The notes beneath the pieces were generated by a model that did no database searches, had not been told where the DNA came from, and saw nothing but the letters and a program-made list of their open reading frames with translations. From contig DOHD01000022.1 in assembly GCA_003535455.1 (NCBI GenBank), forward strand, positions 1 through 12,207: a DNA stretch of 12,207 bases, in the 5' to 3' direction. The position numbers and the translations under genes are program-made. The DNA comes from Acidimicrobium sp. (GTDB lineage Bacteria > Actinomycetota > Acidimicrobiia > Acidimicrobiales > Ilumatobacteraceae). This document shows, one piece after another, positions 6,789 to 12,207 of this stretch (position 1 is the first letter of the stretch; every line of letters starts with the position of its first letter).

Positions 6789-7892
6789 TTACATCTTCTC
6801 GAACAGCGAGATGATCCTTGCGTCAGTAAGCGTCTTACGAAAGTTGCTACCTAACGCATTAGTCAGAGGCTTTTCGTGTTTGATCGTCGCCGCAATCAAC
6901 GCCGCACGCAAATCATCGGTGAGATTCGCGCAAACACCGTGCGGTAGTTCGACTTTTTGCAATTCGATCATCTTGCGAAATTCTGCATGCGCCTCTGGGT
7001 AAAACTCGCCCAAAGCATTGAGCACGATGCAGTTGGCGACACAGTGATGCAAACCAAACACGACACTCAGTGCCGCAGAAAAAGGATGCACCACGCCGAC
7101 ATAACTCGTGGCAATAGCGCAGCCACCAAGATAGCTCGCCACCATTAGTTCGCTGCGGCGCTCATCGGCCATCATGTCGGTGCTCAAAAAAACATTGCGA
7201 CAAAGGTTCACCGTCTCGCGAGAGTATGCGTCACCAATGGCGTTGCGATAAGAACCTGCGAGCGCCTCGATGCAGTGAATATATGCATCCATCCCCGTAT
7301 AAAAATATTGGTTGCGCGGCACCGATCGCGTCAGGCTTGGGTCGAGCACGACATGATCAAAAACCGTGAAGTCGCTGTTCATGCCCAACTTCAAACCAGT
7401 TTCAAGATTCGTCATCACACACGTGCGCGTCGCCTCTGACCCCGTGCCAGAAATTGTCGGCACGCCGATTTTGTGCACACCTGGCACACGCACGAGATCC
7501 CATCCCTGATAATCGGCTGCCTTACCGCCGTTTGTCAGAAGGTTTGAAATTGCTTTTGCCGTGTCGAGTGTTATGCCGCCGCCAAAACCGACAATTGTCG
7601 CTGGTGCGACGTGACCAGACTTTTGCAACACAGCAACCAATTCATCGATGCCTTGTGTCGTTGGTTCGTCAACGGTGCTCACAAAATGTACGGCATCGGT
7701 TGGTTTTGCCCCGAGCGAACTGGCGATGTAGTACTCGTTCTTGAAAAAATCATCTATCAAAAACACTGCATGGGGCGATTTGTCGCTTCTCTTTGAAGAG
7801 ACCAGATCGGCCACACCAGTTACAGCGCCGTCACCAAACGTAAATCGTCCGACATTGCGCACGATTTTGATTCCGGTGTCGAGAATCGTCAC
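6789..7892 (-). CDS. kdnB: Iron-containing alcohol dehydrogenase, KdnB-like
   Basis: The product is a 367-residue group III, metal-dependent alcohol dehydrogenase or oxidase. Motifs are G-F-G-G-G-I-T-L-D-T-A-K-A (102-114), P-T-I-S-G-T-G-S-E-A (145-154) and metal ligands D202, H206 (G-M-D-A-Y-I-H), H269 (V-V-H-P-F-S) and H283. Stretches such as Y-Q-G-W-D-L-V (128-134), L-G-M-N-S-D-F-T-V-F-D (169-179) and Q-Y-F-Y-T-G-M-D (195-202) match my recollection of Shewanella KdnB, which oxidises the C8 hydroxyl of Kdo before amination by KdnA. A longer reading from an ATG at 7964 would add 24 residues that lie wholly inside the upstream phosphatase frame and do not look like family sequence. The GTG at 7892-7890, in a GTGA overlap with the phosphatase stop, puts the start directly before T-I-L-D-T-G-I-K. 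That start is preferred here. Confidence 0.87.
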   Translation of the reverse strand: MTILDTGIKIVRNVGRFTFGDGAVTGVADLVSSKRSDKSPHAVFLIDDFFKNEYYIASSLGAKPTDAVHFVSTVDEPTTQGIDELVAVLQKSGHVAPATIVGFGGGITLDTAKAISNLLTNGGKAADYQGWDLVRVPGVHKIGVPTISGTGSEATRTCVMTNLETGLKLGMNSDFTVFDHVVLDPSLTRSVPRNQYFYTGMDAYIHCIEALAGSYRNAIGDAYSRETVNLCRNVFLSTDMMADERRSELMVASYLGGCAIATSYVGVVHPFSAALSVVFGLHHCVANCIVLNALGEFYPEAHAEFRKMIELQKVELPHGVCANLTDDLRAALIAATIKHEKPLTNALGSNFRKTLTDARIISLFEKM

Positions 7893-8713
7893 GCAAGACC
7901 ACGCATCTTGTCGAACATCGTCACCGAAACATCGAATTTGTTGTTGCTCGCCACTACTGTGCACGGTTCGCTGTGAAGACCCTCTGGCAGATTGACACCT
8001 TCAAGTTGAAAAGTTCCGCCCGCGCCGTTGACGATTGCCAAGCCAGCGGCGACATCCCAAAACATGATGTTGTGTTCGGCATAAACATCGGCGCTACCAG
8101 TCGCCACAAGCGCAAGCGACGCACATGCCGAACCCATCATTCGTACTTTGCCAAATGTCGTCAGAACCTCGGCGAAACTCGACACTACGTTTGCATCGCC
8201 GATCGGAAACCTGCTTGGAAAGCCGGTCACCAATGTCGCCTGACCGCGATCTGTGCGGTCTGAAACCGTCACCGGCTTCTCACCAATGTGTGCACCAATT
8301 CGCGGACCACCAAAAATCATTTGTTTGGTCACCAAATTAAAAAGCACACCTAAAACTGGTTCGTTTGCATCCCAGAGCGCCACCGAAATCATCGAAGGAC
8401 CGAGATTTCGACTGAAGTTGTAACTGCCATCAAGTGGATCTACGACCCACAACAAACTTGGCAATCTATTGCCTCTTATATAACCCGTCTCTTCGCTCAA
8501 GATTGCAAACCCGGTTTTACGCAACTCGCGCAACAAAGGTTTCTCAAGCAAGGTATCGGCCTCAAGTTTAATTTCACGGCCACCAAGTTGAAGGTCGACG
8601 ACATTCTTTGCGGCGGCGCTATTTGCACGAACAAATTTTTTGCCAACTTTTTCGACAAGTCCAGTGGTCAAAACGACCAGGCCGTGAATGTCATTTATTG
8701 TTAGCTCACTCAT
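7889..8713 (-). CDS. Inositol monophosphatase-family phosphatase
   Basis: The 274-residue protein belongs to the magnesium-dependent, lithium-sensitive phosphatase superfamily (IMPase/CysQ/FBPase). Metal-binding residues are E74-E75 (L-S-E-E-T-G), D92, D95 and G96 in V-V-D-P-L-D-G-S-Y-N-F (90-100), and D220 in W-D-V-A-A-G (219-224). The K-x-E-A-D segment (49-53) stands for the usual early K...D motif. The length is normal. The family hydrolyses phosphate esters of inositol, sugars or nucleotides; in this operon a sugar phosphate or a phosphorylated ulosonic acid is a reasonable substrate (inference), filling the role that KdsC-type or Neu9P-type phosphatases play elsewhere. Both ends overlap neighbours by four bases: ATGA with the oxidoreductase stop and GTGA with the KdnB-like start. 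Translation of the three genes is therefore probably coupled. Confidence 0.9.
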   Translation of the reverse strand: MSELTINDIHGLVVLTTGLVEKVGKKFVRANSAAAKNVVDLQLGGREIKLEADTLLEKPLLRELRKTGFAILSEETGYIRGNRLPSLLWVVDPLDGSYNFSRNLGPSMISVALWDANEPVLGVLFNLVTKQMIFGGPRIGAHIGEKPVTVSDRTDRGQATLVTGFPSRFPIGDANVVSSFAEVLTTFGKVRMMGSACASLALVATGSADVYAEHNIMFWDVAAGLAIVNGAGGTFQLEGVNLPEGLHSEPCTVVASNNKFDVSVTMFDKMRGLA

Positions 8714-9762
8714 TTGCTCACCTCGGGGTTCTCAATTTTAAACTGATCTCGCCAAATCGGGTCGGCATAATAAATCTTGTAGACGAGTTTCATCGTCTGA
8801 AACGCATCTTGTGAAGTGCCGCTTTGAACAGGCTCTTTGTTGAGAACGCTCTGTGTAAACGCAGCAATTTCTCGATCCCATGACGGATCATCGTTGTATT
8901 CAAAAAGTTCTTCTTTCGGGTCGCCGTTATCGCGGTCAGGGTCGGCGGTAACGAGTGTCATTGTCTCATTGCCATAACTTTTTGAGCCAGTCAAGATGCC
9001 GCGCAAAATTACACCGCCTCGTTGCATGTTTATATCGAGCGAAAACTGATGTCGCCACTGGGTCGCCGAACTATTGAGCATCGCCACCACACCCTGCTCG
9101 GTGCGCATCAACGCATACGCGTTGTCTTCGACGTTGTAACCCCAATGCCCATTCGAAATAAAACTTTGCACGTCGACGAACTCGCCGGCGATCAATCGCA
9201 TCAAGTCGACCATGTGAATGCCCTGATCTAAAAGCACGCCACCACCGGCGACCTCTCGTTTGGCCCGCCAGTCGGCCTGATTAAAGGTGATCAGTTTCGA
9301 CTTGCCATAAACACCGCGCATATTGATGATGTTGCCAAAACGACCACTACGAATAATTTTCAATGCGTCTTGCACCGAGTCGTGATAACGATGATTGAAG
9401 CCGTACATCAATCGACATTGCGGATTTTGTTTCTCTACCGCGATCACACTCGCGATATCGCCCATGTCACGACCTGGTGGTTTTTCGCAGAAGACATGCA
9501 GTCCGAGATTCAAGCCGGCTTTGGTTACTTCGGCGGCAATGTCGTTCGTCATGCAAACGATCAAAACATCGAGATCTTGCTGCAAGAGCTGCTGGTATGT
9601 TCGAAAATGCGCAACGCCATTCGGCAAAACCCCGTCACTATCGAAAACTCTGTCGCATACCGCGACAAGTTTGAGATTCGGATGGCGTTCGACACAATCA
9701 CCGCGTCGCTTACCGACGACGCCATAGCCCGCGATGCCGACTTTCAACACTTTTGCGGTCAT
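8710..9762 (-). CDS. Gfo/Idh/MocA-family NAD(P)-dependent oxidoreductase
   Basis: The 350-residue enzyme oxidises or reduces a sugar, cyclitol or sugar-nucleotide hydroxyl. The N-terminal Rossmann domain has V-G-I-A-G-Y-G-V-V-G (8-17) and the family's E-K-P-P-G (93-97), with K94 the expected catalytic lysine. The C-terminal alpha/beta domain has G-F-N-H-R-Y (121-126) and G-G-G-V-L-L-D-Q-G-I-H-M-V-D (173-186), with D179 and H183 as the usual active-site pair. No signal peptide is present. It follows the aldolase gene by 21 bases and overlaps the phosphatase start by four. A weak ribosome binding site (AGG in CTAGGCAG) lies just before the ATG. Substrate is not readable; from context it acts on a precursor of the operon's sugar acid. 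Family members range from inositol dehydrogenase to UDP-sugar dehydrogenases, so the precise role is open. Confidence 0.9.
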   Translation of the reverse strand: MTAKVLKVGIAGYGVVGKRRGDCVERHPNLKLVAVCDRVFDSDGVLPNGVAHFRTYQQLLQQDLDVLIVCMTNDIAAEVTKAGLNLGLHVFCEKPPGRDMGDIASVIAVEKQNPQCRLMYGFNHRYHDSVQDALKIIRSGRFGNIINMRGVYGKSKLITFNQADWRAKREVAGGGVLLDQGIHMVDLMRLIAGEFVDVQSFISNGHWGYNVEDNAYALMRTEQGVVAMLNSSATQWRHQFSLDINMQRGGVILRGILTGSKSYGNETMTLVTADPDRDNGDPKEELFEYNDDPSWDREIAAFTQSVLNKEPVQSGTSQDAFQTMKLVYKIYYADPIWRDQFKIENPEVSK

Positions 9763-9783
9763 CTGCCTAGTTTAAATTCTTTG

Positions 9784-10542
9784 TCACTTCGGCGCAGTTG
9801 CACTGTGATTCAAAAAGACCGTATCTACGCCGTAAGCGATAAAGGTATAACCCTCGCCGATTCTCTGCGCGAGCATTTTCGTGTCCGGTTGCACCACATG
9901 TATTCCACATGCCATTTTTTGTTTGGCACAAACTTGAAGTATTCGGTTTAAGACTTCTTTATATTTCTTGTTTTCAAAATCACCAGTAATACCGAGCGAT
10001 GCCGACAAGTCATAAGGTCCGACCATGATTGCGTCGAGCCCGTCGACTTTGACTATTGATTCGAGATTATTGACAGCATCAATATGTTCAATTTGTGCGA
10101 TAACCAAAGACTCTTGGGCTTCTTGCATGTATGACTCAAAAAACTTGCCGAACACATTGGCCCGCTGAAACCCGACCCCGCGTCGACCACGTGGCGGCCA
10201 ATGACACTCGTTGATAATTGCCTCAAGTTGTATTGCTGAAGAAATCATCGGCACAACCACACCTGCAGCACCTTGATCGAGGGCCTGTCGACAATTAATC
10301 GGCAACGGGCTTGCTACACGAGCGAGCGGTAGCGTGCCACCAAGTTCGAGTGCACGAAAAATATCTGGCAATTGGCTCACCGCAACGGGGCCGTGCTCCA
10401 TGTCGATAGCCACCCACTGATAACCGGCGCGTCCCATAATTTCGGCGATGTTCGAATCAGGGATTTGCATCCAACTGCCGATTGTCGCCGTGCCATTGCG
10501 CATCATGGTGCGAATTTTTCGCACTTGCTCAAGCCTGTTCAT
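9784..10542 (-). CDS. HpcH/HpaI-family pyruvate aldolase
   Basis: The 252-residue protein is a class II, metal-dependent aldolase of the family that includes 4-hydroxy-2-oxoheptanedioate and 2-keto-3-deoxy-sugar-acid aldolases. It cleaves, or in reverse makes, 2-keto-3-deoxy acids using pyruvate and an aldehyde. Conserved residues are the catalytic H50 in A-I-D-M-E-H-G-P (45-52), R75 in A-R-V (74-76), the glycine-rich G-A-A-G-V-V-V-P (91-98), P-P-R-G-R-R-G-V-G (116-124), and the metal ligands E152 (Q-I-E) and D178 in V-G-P-Y-D-L-S (174-180). The length is normal for the family. It is the first gene of the operon, with a good ribosome binding site, GAGG (10551-10548), five bases before the ATG. 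It starts 46 bases after the initiator tRNA with no visible terminator between. It could make or recycle the operon's 2-keto-3-deoxy acid; that is inference. Confidence 0.9.
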   Translation of the reverse strand: MNRLEQVRKIRTMMRNGTATIGSWMQIPDSNIAEIMGRAGYQWVAIDMEHGPVAVSQLPDIFRALELGGTLPLARVASPLPINCRQALDQGAAGVVVPMISSAIQLEAIINECHWPPRGRRGVGFQRANVFGKFFESYMQEAQESLVIAQIEHIDAVNNLESIVKVDGLDAIMVGPYDLSASLGITGDFENKKYKEVLNRILQVCAKQKMACGIHVVQPDTKMLAQRIGEGYTFIAYGVDTVFLNHSATAPK

Positions 10543-10588
10543 TGATACCTCGATGCGCTGACGTAATGACTAGCAATTTACAGAGAAA
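10543..10588 (-). other. Gap between initiator tRNA and operon start
   Basis: This 46-base stretch holds the aldolase ribosome binding site (GAGG at 10551-10548). I found no hairpin followed by a T run, so no intrinsic terminator for the tRNA. There is a TAAATT (-10-like) at 10580-10575, but its -35 would fall within the tRNA gene and has no match. The tRNA promoter could therefore read into the sugar operon. Confidence 0.4.
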
Positions 10589-10665
<77 letters not shown>

Positions 10666-10694
10666 TCGTGCCACTCAGGCTACCAGCGACATGA

Positions 10695-10700
10695 CATAAT
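10695..10700 (+). promoter_or_regulatory. Candidate -10 element for the coiled-coil gene
   Basis: CATAAT differs from TATAAT at one position and ends ten bases before the ATG at 10711. No ribosome binding site lies between them, so the transcript could be leaderless, which is common in Actinobacteria. No -35 match was seen at the right distance. The same AT-rich bases serve as the minus-strand -10 candidate. Confidence 0.35.
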
Positions 10701-10724
10701 CGCTGATGCGATGCCACTCTTCAA
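10696..10724 (-). promoter_or_regulatory. Candidate promoter of initiator tRNA (and possibly the operon)
   Basis: On the minus strand TTGAAG (10724-10719) and GATTAT (10701-10696) are separated by 17 bases. Each matches the sigma-70-type consensus at four of six positions. Transcription would begin near 10689, about 24 bases before the mature tRNA 5' end. The site lies partly inside the 5' end of the coiled-coil gene. Confidence 0.45.
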
Positions 10725-11094
10725 ACGAACACCCAAGGCGACTCAATCTGACCTCGAACTTCTCAAGAATGAGTTGACAGAACTGCGCAGCGAACTCACG
10801 AAGCGAACGAACGCACTGTCTCTAGTCACTGCGGCGACCAACGGTCTCGATCAAAAAATTACGATCATTGATGCACGCCTCAAAACTATGACCACCGAGT
10901 TATCGCACCAACTCCACGAATTGGGCACAGAGATCGAATCTCTGGTTAAAACAGCCGATGAAAGCGCGTCGCGTGAGGCGCTCGAGCAACTTCGTGTCAA
11001 TCAAATTCGCATCGCCAACGAGCAAGCGCGTTACGAAATTGCATTTCGACAAGATCTTGCCGAAGTAATCGAGCAGATCAGAAAAGCAAAGTAG
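10711..11094 (+). CDS. Small coiled-coil protein of unknown function
   Basis: I do not recognise this 127-residue protein. After a short basic N-terminus (M-P-L-F-K-R-T-P-K) nearly the whole chain is rich in Leu, Glu, Lys, Arg and Gln with heptad-like spacing, for example L-E-L-L-K-N-E-L-T-E-L-R-S-E-L (15-29) and a second helix from about 84 to 127. It is probably a soluble, elongated, self-associating coiled coil. There is no signal peptide, membrane segment or cysteine. The gene is divergent from the initiator tRNA with 45 bases between and convergent with UPF0182, whose stop is seven bases away. An ATG at 10706 is in another frame, so 10711 is taken as the start. It is isolated from the sugar operon and probably belongs to the resident chromosome. 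Confidence 0.7.
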   Translation: MPLFKRTPKATQSDLELLKNELTELRSELTKRTNALSLVTAATNGLDQKITIIDARLKTMTTELSHQLHELGTEIESLVKTADESASREALEQLRVNQIRIANEQARYEIAFRQDLAEVIEQIRKAK

Positions 11095-11101
11095 CCAAAA
11101 A

Positions 11102-12207
11102 CTAATTGCCGACGAGGGCAATCGCACGACTGACCAATTCGCGTGCTTCGGCTAAACGCTTTTGATATAACGCAAAATCAGGAGGAGTGCTGCCGAGTGC
11201 GGCGTCGGCTTGTGCGAACAATTCTTCGGCGCGAGCCAGCAACGCGGCTGGTGTATCAAGATTTTCTGAACCGCCCCCACTCGAAGGCACCGTCGACTGT
11301 GTCGTGGCGTCACCCGAATCTGACGACTCATTGGGGGCGACTGCAACCGATCCGTCATTGACACGATCGCCAAGATCTTTGTCAAACCCCGGAAACAACT
11401 TCGCAATCGCGGCGGTTAGATCGTCGGCCATCACGACTCGATTGTTGTATGACGCCAAAAATTTGCGGACAAAAATCTGCTTTGCGCTCGGGTCGTCGGG
11501 TCTCACGAACAAAGGTCGAACATAAACGAGACCTTTGCTGACGTTGATTATTTGCAAATCGCCATAAATTACCCGTGAACCTCTTTGGTCAAGCAAGGTA
11601 ATTTGCTGCGAAACAACAGGGTCACTGCCAATTTCGGCGGCAACCGTCGCTGGACCTTCAGGCAGGGGCTCGGCAACTTTGTAAATCGTCAGCTGTCCAT
11701 AAGTTTTCGAGTCGCTTGACACGACCATGAATGCGCGAAGTTCTTTTCGGGCGTTGTCGGCCGAAAACGGGACAAATGGCCTCAGCATCGAGAACACACC
11801 AGAACTCGATTTTGATCGCGGTTCATGAAACATCGTGTAATAAGGCTCGAAGCGAGCCACGCTTGCGTCGCGCACCTCACCGGTGTTCGCAGCATTCAGG
11901 TCGGGGGCAAAGTCGCCAGCGACCACACCGGTTACACCTTCGGGTTCGATCGCCGGTGCTTGTGCCACGCTCCATGCGGCGTTGCGGTTGAAAAAAAGTG
12001 TCGCGTCTTCGAATTGATAGCGACCGTAAGTATTTGTCTGGACTCTGAACAGATCTTCGGGATACCTAAAGTGATCGACCAGTTCTTTTGGCGCCATGTC
12101 AACCGACGTAAATAATTTCGGAAACACCGCCTGCCATGTCTTGATGATCGGATCTTTTTGATCAACCACATAAAAAGTCATCGAGCCGTCATAGGCATCG
12201 ACAACGA
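11102..12207 (-). CDS. UPF0182 family membrane protein, C-terminal part
   Basis: The frame runs off the right edge; 367 residues of the C-terminus are visible. An internal ATG at 12181 is not the start, because eight more in-frame codons (V-V-D-A-Y-D-G-S) precede it and read as family sequence. UPF0182/COG1615 proteins of Actinobacteria are roughly 900-1000 residues, with several N-terminal membrane helices and a large external domain; only part of the latter is here. Recognisable segments are V-V-D-Q-K-D-P-I-I, H-F-R-Y-P-E-D-L-F-R-V-Q, a Y-Y-T-M-F segment, Y-G-D-L-Q-I-I and Y-V-R-P-L-F-V. The end has a Ser/Gly/Thr-rich, acidic linker followed by a helical hairpin rich in Ala and Glu. The function of the family is unknown. 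It is convergent with the coiled-coil gene, seven bases apart, leaving no room for a terminator. Confidence 0.92.
   Translation of the reverse strand, partial: VVDAYDGSMTFYVVDQKDPIIKTWQAVFPKLFTSVDMAPKELVDHFRYPEDLFRVQTNTYGRYQFEDATLFFNRNAAWSVAQAPAIEPEGVTGVVAGDFAPDLNAANTGEVRDASVARFEPYYTMFHEPRSKSSSGVFSMLRPFVPFSADNARKELRAFMVVSSDSKTYGQLTIYKVAEPLPEGPATVAAEIGSDPVVSQQITLLDQRGSRVIYGDLQIINVSKGLVYVRPLFVRPDDPSAKQIFVRKFLASYNNRVVMADDLTAAIAKLFPGFDKDLGDRVNDGSVAVAPNESSDSGDATTQSTVPSSGGGSENLDTPAALLARAEELFAQADAALGSTPPDFALYQKRLAEARELVSRAIALVGN

Noticed and set aside
9370..9951. A 193-codon open frame on the plus strand
   Set aside because: It spans the antisense of the oxidoreductase and the end of the aldolase; its composition is what the reverse of real coding sequence would give.
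10575..10580. TAAATT as a -10 element for the sugar operon
   Set aside because: No -35 match at a suitable distance, and that position would be inside the tRNA gene; one weak hexamer is not enough.
11102..12181. Complete gene starting at ATG 12181
   Set aside because: The frame stays open to the window edge and the eight preceding codons read as UPF0182 family sequence, so the gene is truncated by the window, not short.

Overview
The window reads as chromosomal DNA of an actinobacterium, possibly of the Acidimicrobiia type (inference). The evidence is a UPF0182 membrane-protein C-terminus, a thymidine kinase with an actinobacterial-looking CWCGARAT lasso segment, compact gene packing and moderate GC. 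No rRNA, CRISPR, transposase or phage gene was seen. There is no gene-free stretch longer than about 125 bases.

Layout. The left edge holds a possible truncated divergent gene start (1-21) and a plus-strand thymidine kinase (93-698). Ten minus-strand genes then fill 695-10542 without a real gap. In transcription order (right to left) they are: HpcH/HpaI aldolase, Gfo/Idh/MocA oxidoreductase, inositol-monophosphatase-family phosphatase, KdnB-like iron alcohol dehydrogenase, KdnA-like aminotransferase, family 2 glycosyltransferase, NeuB-like synthase, a fusion of an SpsF-like cytidylyltransferase with a DUF4910-type aminopeptidase-like domain and winged helix, a sugar-type formyltransferase, and an FKBP peptidyl-prolyl isomerase. 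Junctions are 4-, 4-, 1- and 4-base overlaps or gaps of 3 to 23 bases, so this is very probably one operon. To its right lie initiator tRNA-Met (minus), a small coiled-coil gene (plus) and the UPF0182 gene (minus, running off the window).

How the genes may work together (inference). NeuB, and perhaps the pyruvate aldolase, would build a 3-deoxy-2-ulosonic acid. The phosphatase could remove a phosphate. The KdnB/KdnA pair would oxidise the terminal hydroxyl to an aldehyde and aminate it, as in 8-amino-8-deoxy-Kdo synthesis in Shewanella. The formyltransferase could N-formylate the new amine, the SpsF-like domain would activate the product as a CMP-sugar, and a glycosyltransferase would place it on a surface glycan. 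A complete route of this kind in an organism without an LPS setting, with cytidylyltransferase and aminopeptidase-like domains on one chain, is the most interesting content here. The two genes at the transcription-distal end of the sugar block (formyltransferase and fusion) look more AT-rich than their neighbours, which suggests a separately acquired piece.
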